DNA from: Atrina japonica
Taxonomy: Eukaryota; Mollusca; Bivalvia; Pterioida; Pinnidae
Assembly: GCA_030159075.1 (NCBI GenBank)
Contig: BROG01000559.1
Location: 420,501 to 484,500 of the forward strand
Reading direction: 5' to 3'
Length of the DNA: 64,000 bases
This document shows, piece after piece, positions 44,833 through 56,789 of the stretch. Numbering within the stretch: position 1 is the first letter of the stretch; each line of letters opens with the position of its first letter. The notes under the pieces are model-generated. The model was given only the letters and a program-made list of their open reading frames with translations, searched no databases and was not told where the DNA came from. The translations under genes were made by a program, and so were the position numbers.

Positions 44833-45480
44833 CATAGTCCCTTTAAGTTTTCGAATACGTGATTTTACCAACCATCGTATGGCTTTTAGACATTAAGACA
44901 AAGTGTCTGGTTCTACATCTTCATGTTTGGCCCATCGTCTGGCATAATCTGGAATTCATAACTAAACTGAAATTCTAACACCAATTAAAGGAACGGGCTT
45001 CGCGGTATTTAGGGCCCCTTAAAATAAGATTTTTGAGGCTTTCATTTTCAACAATAGAAATGTCGCCGGTGATGACATGCCCGATAGGATTGTATTTGAA
45101 AGGAGATGAAGCACATGAACATGTGACAGTGTTGTGTAGAAGATGGTTGATGTCCAGGCACAGCAAAACATGTTTGTAATTGAATAGCTTGGATGCGATG
45201 CTAGGTGCTTAGCTATATGAAATGCAAGGCGTGGTCTTCAATTTGAAATATTGTGGAACACAGGACTGACCTTTTTGTGATTTAGAATATTGCCAATGTT
45301 TAAAGCGTCTATGCCTTTATTTGTAAATTTAAGTTTAAGGAAAAGACGTTTCTGTTCAGAACAGTCATCGTTTGTAACGCGTGCAGGCTTATGCAGTCTG
45401 TGATAAGCGATGCCCATTATAACGGAGTTCAGTATGTATTCTGTGGTTGAAGAATCCGTGTAGGGGTTCATTCTTGCTTC
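44833..45480 (-). pseudogene. fragments of an invertebrate RT-element ORF (Penelope-type, tentative)
   Basis: Minus-strand pieces FTNKGIDALNIGNILNHK (about 45300-45340), then CSCASSPFKYNPIGHVITGD and GPKYREARSFNW (about 45000-45110), then YARRWAKHEDVEPDTLS and KSRIRKLKGTMNTRYPSVF (to about 44830). I recall this block order from the N-terminal region of a reverse-transcriptase ORF common in molluscs, cnidarians and amphioxus. The RT itself is not present. Several stops and frame changes. Confidence 0.5.
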
Positions 45481-45619
45481 CTGAAAAAGTTCATTAAGAA
45501 TTGTAAAAGCAACAGAATAAAGTTTGCTGCGAATGTTTGTTAACGTAAGGTAAAAGAGATGAAAAGTGACATCATGTATGTAGGGTCGGTTGTATGAACG
45601 ATGACCATGACTTCGTTTA

Positions 45620-47620
45620 CGTCATACGTTAGAATTAAAAAGTTCCATCACATTAATACCATTACACAGTGGGCATGATAGATTGCCTACACTTTGGATA
45701 TTATCGTTACATCCATAGGGGTATACAGTGCCAAGCTGTTTAATCCAAACTTCTTCACGTTGTCTACGGAAGGGGGTACTCAAGGTGGGATTGTTGGTCC
45801 AGTGGTATATTTTTTCAATACCAACTTCTATATATCCACTATAGGGAAGAAGTTGTACATCTGCACACTCCATCTGTAATATCCTATTTAGTGGATGGAT
45901 CTCTATATTAGGTAAATCCTTGAAACAAAATTTCTCATTGACTGTACTAATAGTTGAATATGTATCAAGTAATGCTTGTGTTTCAATTCCTCTATGTTGA
46001 TATTTACAGTGTTTTTCTCGTCAACTATTAACCTCTAATGTCTTCCATCTGGTGCGTTGTCTGTGTCGGCCCTTCGTGTGCCCCGCTGCGAACGCTTGTT
46101 GCAGTTTAAACCATGTTGGGGTGTAAACCATGGTCCAAAATTACTCGACAACACTTCGATATATGACCTGACGACATCTGAAGGAGATTGGTTCCCCATC
46201 TTCTGTGAAAGCAGGTTAATTTGATAAATAATCAAAACCTGATGGTCGTTGTAATATGGGATGCTGTTGTTTACGCCATCTTCTGTTTGAACCTCCACCT
46301 GTGTCTGTGTCTATGAATCCTCTATAGTTGCGTGCACTCTGGTAATCTTGTAGAAATCTCTGTTGCTCAGTATTCCTGAATTTCTCTTAATTGGTCACTT
46401 TGGCATTGAGCAGGGCCCAGAGCCATAAAACTAGTCTCAGACAAAGTTTTTACTCAACTTCAAGATTGTACTCAAATCTTGAGAATTTTCTCAACTTGGG
46501 TAAAGTTGTGGACCATGAAGAAATTCTTAGACAAATTTCTTCCTCAAGTGATAAAATACTTAAGTACGGCATGTAGCTGATTTAATTAATTCTTAACAGC
46601 GAAAATAGCTGCCCCCTATGTTCGCCTCAGGATAAATAAACGCAAATGGCGTTGTCATTGTCGCCCTAGGGTATTTCGGGACATGTTTAACCCTTTGGCT
46701 TTCGAAAACAACGTGTTATTTGAGCGAAATAAGTTAAGGAGACCAACACTTCTTTCCATGTTGGCTTGTTTTCGCCATACGACTTTTGAGAAAAAAATTT
46801 GTCTCAAATTGTCGTTGTTTTTGGTCTCGGGCCCTGGTGTATCATTCCATTTAGCTCTTTGATGTCATCATGTTTAGCTGGTTCTGTTGTACCTTCTACT
46901 GTCATCTTACATTATGTCTTCCCTGTTTCATGTTCCTTCTCTATCAAACAGATCTCTCTTCTTAAACGATCAACGTCTGGTGAAACATCCAATTTATAGG
47001 AAGTGATGTCCTTTAACCACTGGTGTAGACCATTGAAATATCTGATTTTTAACTTGTTGTTTGTCCCCTATTGACGCTACGCCAAGGTTCATGGACTTCC
47101 AGTATAGCTCTTCTAATCAGACACTCCAAGTCATACTATCTTCTGGTTTCTGCTTAGCACTATAAAACCTCTGCATAATGGATTCCCCACTCACTATGTT
47201 ACCAAATACACTATGTAGGGCTGACTTATATTGTACTATTGATGATTCTGGTCCACTGCGCATAGCAACATGGGCTGCTTTCCCTTTAAGAGATCTTCTG
47301 ATGGACTGAAAGATGACTGAATCAGTGTACTTCTCTTTTCTGAGACATTCCACATCGTAGCACCACTGGTCATATGAAATATCTTGTTTGCTTCCATCTC
47401 CAAAGTAATTAGACGGCTTTGGAATATAGTGGTTGATGCTGAATACACTGCCAGCTTCTGTTGTTTTGGCTGGGGGAGTGACTACCTCTTTTACTTTACC
47501 AATCCCCAATGTACTGACAAACTCTTTCATCGTGTCCATTTTTGGCTGGATGTTCATCTCCTTTGAGATATTTGCCATCTGTTGTATTCCTTCTATAGCC
47601 TCTTGTTCTGGTGATGCCAT
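45620..47620 (-). pseudogene. gag-protease fragment of a gypsy element related to those at 52 and 61 kb
   Basis: Gag starts at 47620 (MASPEQEAIEGIQQMANISK) and contains YDQWCYDVECL and SIRRSLKGKAAHVAM, the capsid motif shared with 55139 and 63095. The ORF stops at 47117 but related sequence continues out of frame through NGLHQWLKDI to 46840. A TIR element occupies 46411-46836. Beyond it are a partial zinc-knuckle region and a protease end (MECADVQLLPYSGYIEVGIE at 45873). No LTRs or RT found. Confidence 0.7.
46411..46836 (+). mobile_element. 426-bp non-autonomous TIR element (CAGGGCCC ends)
   Basis: The left end CAGGGCCCAGAGCC and right end GGTCTCGGGCCCTG are inverted repeats, extended on both sides by a TCTCAGACAAA / TTTGTCTCAAA pair. 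Inserted in a decayed gag gene. The flanks do not show an obvious 8-bp duplication. The CAGGG terminus suggests hAT-type mobilisation, tentatively. Confidence 0.75.
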
Positions 47621-47921
47621 TTTTGTATTTTGTACACAGTATTATTAATATTATTAAAACTTATGAAAATAATGCTTATTATTCGAAATTTTCACAGATC
47701 AACAGTGTAAGCAAAACTTCTTGCTTCGAATTATAAACAAGTGAAATTCACGAATCACTGACTGTCTGTTAACAAAGCTAATTGTCAAAGTCCTACAATG
47801 TTCTGTTAAATGACCTTGACTTAGAACGCAAACATCAATTGATCACAAGTACACATGTCCTTATTGCTTATAATGCAGGTATATAATTAATGTCGTGCGT
47901 TTGAATACTAACATATTCAAA

Positions 47922-47925
<4 letters not shown>

Positions 47926-48011
<86 letters not shown>
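47926..48011. repeat. (AT)n microsatellite, about 85 bp
   Basis: Pure AT run between the gag fragment and the ORFs to the right. False ORFs on the minus strand. Confidence 0.98.
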
Positions 48012-48012
<1 letters not shown>

Positions 48013-48150
48013 TTCCAACAACACGTGTATGTATATACTGTGGTAGTCATCGACATCGGGTTTGAGGTTCCAGTAGACTAGAACACAACTGGCTGGATTC
48101 TCATGTTTTGCACTTGCACCGGATCCAATGCTGGCATCAACCAAGAACCT

Positions 48151-48790
48151 TTAGGACACTTGTCGTTTGGTCCAAAGACAATATTCTGCTGACTTGTCAC
48201 CGAATAGGAATGGCAGATGGCACTGATAAACATGTCTGAGCACTCTCTTATCCACGGACTGGCAATGTGGAAAAGGGCAACAGCTTTTCTTGGGAAGGGA
48301 GATATCCACTTCGATTGTCATCCGAGCCTTCATCCGGGCTGACTTTCCTATGGCATGATCCTCTAGATATATCATCACAAGGTCTACGCCTATTACCGGT
48401 GGTGTTGGAAACTGGTGGTGTGATTGTTTTCTTAACTGAGGGTACAAAAAGCATGGTCTTAATTGCCGAAAAACGAGACACAATCTCAGCTCGGGTATCC
48501 AATGCCATGTCAACAACGGTTGGGACTGTCTCACATGAAACAACAGGCAGCCTTTGCTCAGACAGAACATCGTCTGCAAGTGCAGCCGAACAGCCTTCCG
48601 ACAAACCTGCCTCTGGAATGCTGATAATGCTAATGAGTTTATTCGACTCTTCTTCCTGAGCTGCAGCGTTGACACTTACTAAAGACATAGTATTGTTGTT
48701 GCTGTCTAACTCAGGTATCTTTCTCTTGACAGTTTTGCCTTTCAAGGAAGGAACATATTGATCTATCCAAGAGTCAGGACAAACACACAT
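48151..48790 (-). pseudogene. downstream ORF of a gypsy element with C2H2-like end, frameshifted
   Basis: The first part reads MCVCPDSWIDQYVPSLKGK and is Ser/Thr/Val-rich to about 48290. The coding-like signal then moves to an overlapping frame with CPFPHCQSVDKRVLRH and HLPFLFGDKS, a Cys2-His2-like motif, ending at 48151. It lies after the PHD-integrase remnant on the same strand, so it is probably an accessory ORF of that element. Function unknown. Confidence 0.45.
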
Positions 48791-48814
48791 TGCCTATTTT
48801 CTAACTTCTCTTAT

Positions 48815-49108
48815 TCAGTATTTATCATTTCTAGCTTTAGCTACTTCATATTGCTTAACCAGACTAGCACATAAGTCTTCGTGAGATTGGTTAGGGATAC
48901 AACCTAGATTTAATACCAAGCCTCTTGGTGTTAATAGCTTCCCTTCTATGGAAATACGATCCAGAAACTGATGGTAGGTTTCCGATGGCTGCCTCTCTTT
49001 GGCACTGCTGGTGTATATCTGTCCTTTGGGCTTGGCAGTCCTGATCTGTTTCTCTTTTCTCCCAGATCTTTTGGATAACATGGTAGCGTTTTCCTTTTGA
49101 GAAGACAT
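48815..49108 (-). CDS. 97-aa ORF between PHD finger and C2H2-like ORF
   Basis: Basic N-terminal half (SKRSGRKEKQIRTAKPKG), then a helical half with YHQFLDRISIEGKLLTPRGL and ASLVKQYEVAKAR. No family recognised. Same strand and close spacing as its neighbours suggest one transcription unit, either a retroelement 3' region or a captured host segment. Confidence 0.4.
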   Translation of the reverse strand: MSSQKENATMLSKRSGRKEKQIRTAKPKGQIYTSSAKERQPSETYHQFLDRISIEGKLLTPRGLVLNLGCIPNQSHEDLCASLVKQYEVAKARNDKY

Positions 49109-49147
49109 AATTCTGACTAAAAATATGAAAATAAAAGTGATTACATC

Positions 49148-49494
49148 TTAGATCTTATAGCAACAAGGACATATGTATATAACAATGGACTCTGACTGTT
49201 GTCTATTGACACTAACACATGTCCCATGAAACCAATCTCGACATTCCTCACACTTGATCATAAAATCACCTGTATCAGGACTCAGACAAATACAGTACTG
49301 AACATGATCAGTTGTAATAGCCAAGCTTCCTGATTGTACACGGGGATTTTTCAACCCAAGTAGGTAACTGACGATCAGTGCAAGGTTTTAATCTATCATA
49401 ATTAATAGTAGTTAATTTCTGTCGGATTTTGATTTCATATACATAATCACTTAATTTCCTGGTTATCAGACCTGGGCCTTTCCATGTACACTGG
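49148..49494 (-). pseudogene. integrase C-terminus (GPY/F module) followed by a PHD finger
   Basis: From 49494 leftward: WKGPGLITRKLSDYVYEIKI, then YDRLKP, a chromatin/DNA-binding GPY/F-type end of gypsy integrase. After a one-base frame change near 49350 (an A5/C4 stretch) a full PHD finger follows: CIC, CEEC, WFHGTC and ICPCC, giving a C4HC3 zinc pattern. PHD fingers attached to gypsy integrases are known and may target histone tails. The rest of Pol is missing at the 49495 breakpoint. Confidence 0.7.
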
Positions 49495-50480
49495 CGGATC
49501 TAGTGGGGGTGCTGCCCCTAAAATTGCTTTTTTCTTTTTTTAAATAGGAAATAAAGTTTTAGTGTCTGGAAGCCAGAAAATTGCCTCTAAGAGATTTTAA
49601 AATCATTTCTTTTTTCTAGACTGAATCCAGAAAAGGCTTCCCAGATCTTTTTAAAATAAACAAAATTTGGACCAACTTCAATTGCTCTTGTAACATTTGT
49701 GTTCGTTTAAACTCAAGATTTTTGTGAATGATTAGTCTGTCAATTTAATGCATTATTTGGGATAAAAACTAGTCGCAATGTGAAAACTAACGTAGTCTTA
49801 TAACATAAATCTTTTTCATTTATTTTGTTATATACTATTTTTATTTAATATTATTACTATCAAACTGCTGCACTTCAAGAAAAATTAAAAATGTAAATAT
49901 CAGCATAAAAACATGAAATAATGAAAATACAATATGAAGGACTAGGAGAAAACGGTTTTGTGTCTGGAAGCTAGAAAATACCTGATCGGGCTTCCAATTA
50001 ATTGGATTATTCAAAATTTTATCTCGGGAACGTACTCCTGAATTCCCTAGTCATCACTAAATTCCACTTCAATTATGTTAAATTAATCTATCAATGAATT
50101 TTTTAAGGATAGACAGATCATTGTTTGTTTGTTTGTTGTTGTTTAACGTCCCACTCAAGAATATTTCACTCATATGAAGACGTCACCAAATGCCGGTGAA
50201 GGGCTTCAAATTTCGGCCTATGCTCGGCACTTGCGGCCATTGAGCAGTGACGGTTCTTTAACGTGCCGACACCTACTGTGACACGGGACCTCCAGTTTTA
50301 CTGTCTCATCCGAAAGACAGGAAACCAACCTGCCGCCGGCGGGACTCGAACTCACGACCTCACGATCCAGAGTCGAGCGCGCTACCGACTGAGCCAGGCC
50401 GGCTTAGACAGATCATCATTCAATGTCTGGAGGCTATTACTACTTAGGCCGAAATTCTGTCCCAAATTTAGTTAACCTTT
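49495..50480. mobile_element. interspersed repeat interrupted by a SINE
   Basis: Shares ordered blocks with 11725-12010 (GTCAATTTAATGCAxTATTTGG, CGCAATGTGAAAA, TTTTGTGTCTGGAAGCTxGA, CATTCAATGTCTGGAGG). The SINE at 50121-50405 splits it, with a 10-bp duplication. The element type is unknown. Confidence 0.6.
50121..50405 (-). mobile_element. full-length tRNA-derived SINE
   Basis: Target duplication AGACAGATCA at 50111-50120 and 50406-50415. Read on the minus strand from 50405, the head contains A box TGGCTCAGTCGG and B box GTTCGAGTCCC at tRNA-like spacing. The tRNA-unrelated body and a CAAACAAACAAA tail end at 50121. It also explains the false ORF at 50263-50475. Confidence 0.92.
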
Positions 50481-52013
50481 TTGCTAAAACAATCTTCTTT
50501 TGAGAAGGTTAATCAGTGTGATTTATTGGCGGAATCCAGGCGGATATTCCGTCTGGAAGCAGAAAAATGCGGACTTACGGACTTACCAATTTCAATGTTT
50601 TTCTGAAAAATATTTAAAACCCGACTCCATTACGATCCAACATTTAGTATTATGTGTAGTGACCAGGAAAGGATTCATGCAGAAGAGAAGCGAAAGAAAT
50701 AGGCGTAAAACTTTTGATTTTTATGTAAAAATCCGGAAAATTAATAACAAATTTCAAGAAATTTTAGTGCCTCGCTCCGCTAGGCGACATTATTCTAAAT
50801 TTGCGACCCTCAAGCATGGGAACTTCTAGTAAAATTGTGCCTGGAAAGCTTCCAAATTTCATTTTTTTTAAGTAACTACGTTTCCCTATAATCTCAAATG
50901 AATTATCGCTTCACAATTTATCCGCCAACAATTTGTAAAACAAAACATGTTCAATAAGACTTTGAATATAACAATCTAGTATAATTCTGTTACCCTTACC
51001 CCACCCCTCAACAAATTCTCGATCCGCATACTAGGCACTGTGAATATTAAAATCACGCCCCTTTAACCTAAAATCCTGTATCCACCTATGGTATCATTGA
51101 TGGGTCGATCGGAAAATTCCCATACATTTCACATTCAGTTTCATGTCGAATTTGACTTACCATTTTCCGCAACTCGCAAGTATGACGTCAGAGTATCACG
51201 TAGTACATTTCCTTATTAAAAATCGTTAACGTTCATTTGTTTACGGAACCAATATTATAACAGAGAAGAAACCACCGATTCCACTGCAATGCCCGTATAT
51301 TAAGTCGGATGGAATTTTAAAACTCTCCCGAGCAGACTAAATGATAAAAAGATAGCATACGACACTGGGAATATTATGTTTATTTATTTATTTATTTATT
51401 TATTTTAAATATTTTATAAGAATCACAAGTTTCTATGCATAAAAGAAAGAAATGTAGGGCAACGAGATCCCCCTGTCGAGAGCCGCATTTGACATCTAAT
51501 AAATGTTCTAAAAGACAGCAAAATATTGGACAGACTTTTTAAAGTCGATTAGTACTAAAATGCAAGAATTATTTGAGCTTGTGTATAGGACAATCGATCA
51601 TTACTATTTATTATATATGTATAGCGTTTAGCCAAACGTATTCCTCACCACCCGGAGTCGTATTTTCCATGCACATTCTGTGATGGAACATTGTCTATAC
51701 TAATATCAGCCGTTATATAATAAAAAGCTTATTGTCAAAGCATTAAACACCACTGATTTTCTGTATTAAAAATTATTGTGATGTCAGTCGCTTGTCACAT
51801 GAGGATAGTTTTCTGTAGTTTACTGGTATACCCAGGCCATCGGAACGGAATTCGTGTGGGGTGAGAGCTACTGAAAAGGACAGTATTTTCTACAAGACTA
51901 TTTGTGTATAAAACCAATATACGTGTAATTCTAACATTTTTGCTGTCCTTTTAACTTATTTTAAATGTGAAACATTGAGAAAATGTTTGAACATAAGTGA
52001 TGTTACATACGTA
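50481..52013. other. spacer, nothing firmly identified
   Basis: AT-rich with a (TTTA)7 run at about 51381-51408. The open frame at 50500-50829 looks like an old repeat read-through (Lys/Arg-rich, no motif). No gene supported. Confidence 0.4.
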
Positions 52014-53008
52014 TGTGACAGTATCAATTTATGCAATAAATTGATGTATATATTTTATAAAGTTTGTTCACTTCTCTTTATCATGTGCAATTGTTTATAT
52101 TTAACTTCAATAAACATATGGATGACATCACAGGTCAACATAGGTCATTTATATATATTAGACATAAAACACTGTTGGTCATTTCATACATGTATCACAC
52201 ACATTCATTGGCCATTCCTTTCCCTCTCTTTCAATATCATTGGTTATTATTTTCCATCTCTTTTCTTTGTTTGAATTGAGTTCTGACTTTGGTCAGCCAG
52301 AGTGAAACAATTAGTATTGGACAGACTTCAGACTGTAACTTCTATTTTTATTTTAAATCCTGTAAATCTAAACAACTAATTTACTAGTGATGTGAATGAA
52401 ACTGTGAGATTTTTAAATGACAATTGTAAACAGTTTGATTTTTATGAAATAGATTTGAATGATTGCTATATTTTTATATAATGAACCATTAAGAATTCAT
52501 CAGGTGAAATCTGTGTTACATAAACATGTTTTTATATATTCACTGTACAGATTAAACAGATACTAAAGTGGTATTTATTATTAATATAGGTCAGTGTACT
52601 TGATATAAACTGAAATGAGGTGCAATTAAAGTGGCTCTGTACCACCCACAGGTTGGTTGAAATATATTTATTTCAGAATAAGTTTATTGTAAATTTACAA
52701 TTTGTAAAGTGAAATACAAATCTGTTTTCATTGAATATCTTTTATTACTATAATTTTCATAAAGGGAGATAACTCTGATGACTGATGTAAATCTATTTAA
52801 AAAATAAATCCGTGCTGAATATATAGAATGTACTGACCATGATTTTAATGTATATTATAATTTGTTTACCAAATATTAATTGTTTTTTTTATTTGATTAC
52901 AGAGCTGATGATTTGAACATATCAGTAAATTGATTATCTGAGTAATAAACATCATATTGTAAAGAACCCAGACAGTGTTTGTTTTATTCTTGAGGACACA
53001 CTGTTACA
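52014..53008 (+). repeat. 5' LTR (995 bp)
   Basis: Ends TGTGAC...GTTACA. The first about 765 bp match 60505-61294 with few differences. Includes a conserved AATGAGGT..CACCCACAGG block and AAAGGGAGATAACTCTGAT. Confidence 0.9.
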
Positions 53009-54873
53009 AAATGGCACCCACGTTGGGACTCGAGAATTGGGACTCGAGAAGTTGTGTGTACACCTGATGATCAGTGAGACGGATCCAAAGGGACAATTTG
53101 AACTTTTGTGAACATACAAAACTTTGGATATATATACTGTGATTCCTTGATGTATTTGAACTGACTAGATATTGTTGTGACTGCAGTTATTGTAATCTAA
53201 CATTTAACTTTTTAACATTCTTGTGAATTCTGTATATGGACTGTGGAATTTATATTTAACAGCACGGTAAGGTTATTTTTTTCTAACTAGCTCCCTGTTA
53301 ATCAGCCACTGATTGGTCAATGTGTTGTACAAGAGGTGATATTTTAAGCTCTGTAACAAAACCATACTGTAAATTAGTGTAAGTGTATTACATTTTTTTA
53401 AGAGAGTTATGTGAGAGATGTTTATCTAGACTACTTATCACTTCGTTACCAATATACCTACCTCACTAACCTCTGTACTATTTATTGACATGACATTATT
53501 GACCTTGACTTTGTTTACACTTCAGTTATTGGTGTTACTAGGTTATTAGCGTGTTTGATATGCTTTCTTGTCTCTTGTCCATGCCCTAAATCTTGCATTG
53601 CATTTCAGAACACGCATTGATTACACGTAATACCCATATACTTACGAATATCATACAAACTGGTGAACGGACTTGTCATATTTGAATACTTACCATAGTT
53701 GTGCACTGAGGAGATAACCGTTACATATATTGTATGTTTGATACACTTTTGGAAGAGAGAAATCAGTGTGTGTGTGTGTGTGTGTGTGTTTAGTAAATGC
53801 TGGTACAGAATTTGAATGTACATAATTACACATTTGGGATGTTGCAACATACATCTATTTATTGCTAAGAAAGTTCTGTATCACTAATTTGTTGCATTGT
53901 TGTATATACTATTAAATTTTATTATCGGTATTATGATATAGAAAGTGCATGAAATAATTAGCATTGTTATCCATTATGATTTAAAAGTACCAATTTGTAC
54001 ATGAACTTTGGCCGAAAATTGTTCACGCTTTACTGCACATGATTTAATGTATAACCGGAGTCCTGATTGAAATTTCGTCACGCTTGACTGAATTATAGAC
54101 AAATACTGAGGTGGATTCAACTGAATGCATCTTGTGTATTTATATTTACATGTAGTAGTTACTTCCCTTGATTTCTTGTACTTTATTCTTAATTGTACAC
54201 ATTTAGTTGATAATTAAGACGCATGTTTTGAATTAGATACATGTTTATCAATACTTTATTTTGAAATAGAAATTTATCATTTTATTTTGAAGCCATTTTA
54301 TTTCAGGATTATTTAAATAGAAAAGATAAGAACTAATTATTTATTAAGTCTAAATTCACTAACTGATTTATTTAGTTTCAGGATATATAGTGCAGCTGTT
54401 TCATATTTTTCTTTCAAGTGGATTTCATCTTTATTTACCTTTCATATTAAATTTTTCAGATTTATACTTTAAAGGGGTGTATTTATACATTGTATTTGTA
54501 TTCATTGTACATGTTTATATTGGACATACTACAAACGTATTAGTTGTGCAATATTAGTTTATTTACTTGAACTGATTACACACCAAGATTAATTACAGGT
54601 ACTGAAAATGATGTATTAGTTATTAGATGTGATATTGATTACAATATAACTATACTTACCATACAAATACTTACCCTTTACATCATACATATTTTAGTAA
54701 TTAAGTTACAATTAAGTCATGTCTATATTAATATTTTGTTATTTTCAGAGTTTAGAAATCATTATAACAATTAAGGTGGATTAGTACAGAAATTAATTAA
54801 GTCTTAATTTAATTTAAATAATTTATTAATTAATTAGTAGTTAACTACAATTTACAATACTGATTATTACATC
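53009..54873 (+). other. primer-binding site and long untranslated leader
   Basis: TGGCACCCACGTTGGGACT starts at 53012, three bases after the LTR; the sister element has TGGCGCCCACG at the same spacing. About 1.8 kb of AT-rich leader follows, with a (GT)n run at about 53767-53789 and no coding signal. Confidence 0.7.
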
Positions 54874-55980
54874 ATGGAGGATTTGTCAGAGGAAGAACTT
54901 GCATTAATATCAACTGCATTTAAAGAAATGAATATCAAACCAAAATTAGACAGCACAGAGGATTTTAAACAATGGATGACATGCAACAATTAAACAAGAA
55001 CCAAAGGCAGATAATGCCACTGCATCAAATACAACAAATGTTGGACAACATCATTACATTCCAAAGCTATCATGTTTCTCCGGAGATGTAAACAAACAAG
55101 ACACAACATATGATTTATGGCGTTACGAGGTTGAATGTTTGATCCGAGAGAAATACAATGAAACAACTATAGCTCAATCAATTCGACGCTCTCTAAAGGG
55201 AGATGCAGGAAAAGTAGCCATGAGACTAGGCCCAGAAGCAACTGTATCCCAAATACTTGAGAAGATGGAAAGTGTGTTTGGCACTCTGGAACGAGGAGAA
55301 ATGATTATGCAAGAATTTTATAGTGCAAATCAGGAGAAAACAGAGGAAAGCATGAGCTGGAGTTGTAGACTTGAGGAGATATACAGGAAAGCAGTTGCAA
55401 AACGAGAGGAAGCAAATGAAAAGCTTGGAATGGCTTGCATCAATGGTTACAAGATATTACCGGATATAAATACGATACAGTTATAGACTTTGATGAACTT
55501 AGAAAAGAGATAAGTATAATTGAGAAAGAACATGAAGCTAAGAAGGGATTATCCCATATGGCTGTCACATCCAATACATCAGATGAGTTGACTGAATTAA
55601 AAGGAATGATATAACAATTGACTACAAAGGTCAACAATATTGAAAAGAGACAGCAAAGAGATAGTGCATACAAATCACAAGAGAATGTGAAGCAACAGTC
55701 ACCAAGTTATAAGTATGGTAGACCACAGTCAACTAGAAGAAGAGGTGATGGTCATCATCAGCAAGTATATATACACAGGAACAATCCAAGTATACATCAG
55801 AGACAACGACGTGAAGCTGACTACCATTACCAAGGTTATTTTGAACCAACTGAGACGGAAGATGGAGAACCAATATGTTTTCGGAGTAGACAACCTGGAC
55901 ACATAGCTAGACGCTGTCGAGTGATAATGGATCACAGCAGGAATTTAAACTACAACAGACCTCCGTTGTGGGGCAAACGA
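54874..55980 (+). pseudogene. gag: Gag with single zinc knuckle, broken
   Basis: Starts MEDLSEEELALISTAFKEM. The frame breaks at about 54985, then again near 55430. Capsid motif YDLWRYEVECLIREKY and SIRRSLKGDAGKVAMRLGP, shared with the fragments at 47620 and 63095 and reminiscent of PNMA/Gmr1-type gags. A stop lies at about 55612. The zinc knuckle reads CFRSRQPGHIARRC, where the second Cys is Ser. The sister element at 61 kb keeps CFRCNQPGH. Confidence 0.85.
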
Positions 55981-56789
55981 TAGGTCTAAAAGGAAGACGC
56001 CCTAAACAGAAGATGGAATTAATTGGAGAAACATCAGAAACTACAATAGTTATTAAAAACATTAAGGTATCATGTCTTATTGATACTGGGTCTACAGTGT
56101 CTACTATTAGTGAGCAGTTCTATCATCAACACTTAGGTCACCTTACAGTACATTCACTAAACCATCTGTTGAAGATAGAATGTGCCGATGGTCAAACTTT
56201 AACTTATTATGGTTATATAGAGGCTAATATAGAATCACCAGGAATTCCACAGAAGACTCAACTGTTTTGCCCATTACTAGTAGTGCCTGGCAGTAACTAT
56301 AACCATCAAGTACCAGTACTTCTAGGTACAAATGTACTACAGTACATGCTTGACATAGTGAAGTCAAATTATGGAAGTAGATTTCTTCAGGAAGCCAAAT
56401 TATTTACCCCGTGTTATCTAGCATTTAGGAGTATGACACTTAGAGAAAAGATGCTAAATCGTAACAACAATAAACTGGGAATAGTCAAGTCAGCTGAAAA
56501 CAAGTGTATAAAAACCATACCACCGAACACTTCCATAACAATGTCAGGGTATGTTGACAAAACTGTACCCTACCACCCAACAACAGCAGTTCTACAACCA
56601 ACGTCAGACTCAGTCATCCCATCAGATTTAGACATTGTTCCATCACTGGTAGATTATCAATATCCTATCTACAATACTATCAACGTAGACATTGACAACA
56701 TTCATCTACCAGGACTATCCAAATACAGCCTAAAGCTATTCATTGTGAATTACACCCAGTCTTTATTGAAGGTGACAACATTTTTTTAA
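55968..56789 (+). CDS. pol: Protease region of Pol
   Basis: The active-site motif CLIDTGSTVSTIS is intact, with the VPVLLGTNVL flap-side motif about 80 residues on. Overlaps the end of gag by 13 bases in another frame. Stops in a T7 run at about 56780, after which Pol continues in a different frame. Confidence 0.85.
   Translation: MGQTIGLKGRRPKQKMELIGETSETTIVIKNIKVSCLIDTGSTVSTISEQFYHQHLGHLTVHSLNHLLKIECADGQTLTYYGYIEANIESPGIPQKTQLFCPLLVVPGSNYNHQVPVLLGTNVLQYMLDIVKSNYGSRFLQEAKLFTPCYLAFRSMTLREKMLNRNNNKLGIVKSAENKCIKTIPPNTSITMSGYVDKTVPYHPTTAVLQPTSDSVIPSDLDIVPSLVDYQYPIYNTINVDIDNIHLPGLSKYSLKLFIVNYTQSLLKVTTFF

Noticed and set aside
47868..48144. Minus-strand ORFs with Tyr-Ile repeats
   Set aside because: Produced by the (AT)n run at 47926-48011.
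50330..50405. Functional tRNA gene on the minus strand
   Set aside because: A and B boxes are present, but it is fused to a SINE body with tail and target duplication, and the cloverleaf is incomplete.
50263..50475. 70-residue ORF with RTHDLTIQSRARYRLSQAG
   Set aside because: Antisense reading of the SINE tRNA-like head, a common false protein.
51975..52279. ORFs at the start of the LTR and their counterpart at 60415-60798
   Set aside because: They lie in LTR sequence, differ between copies and have no motif.
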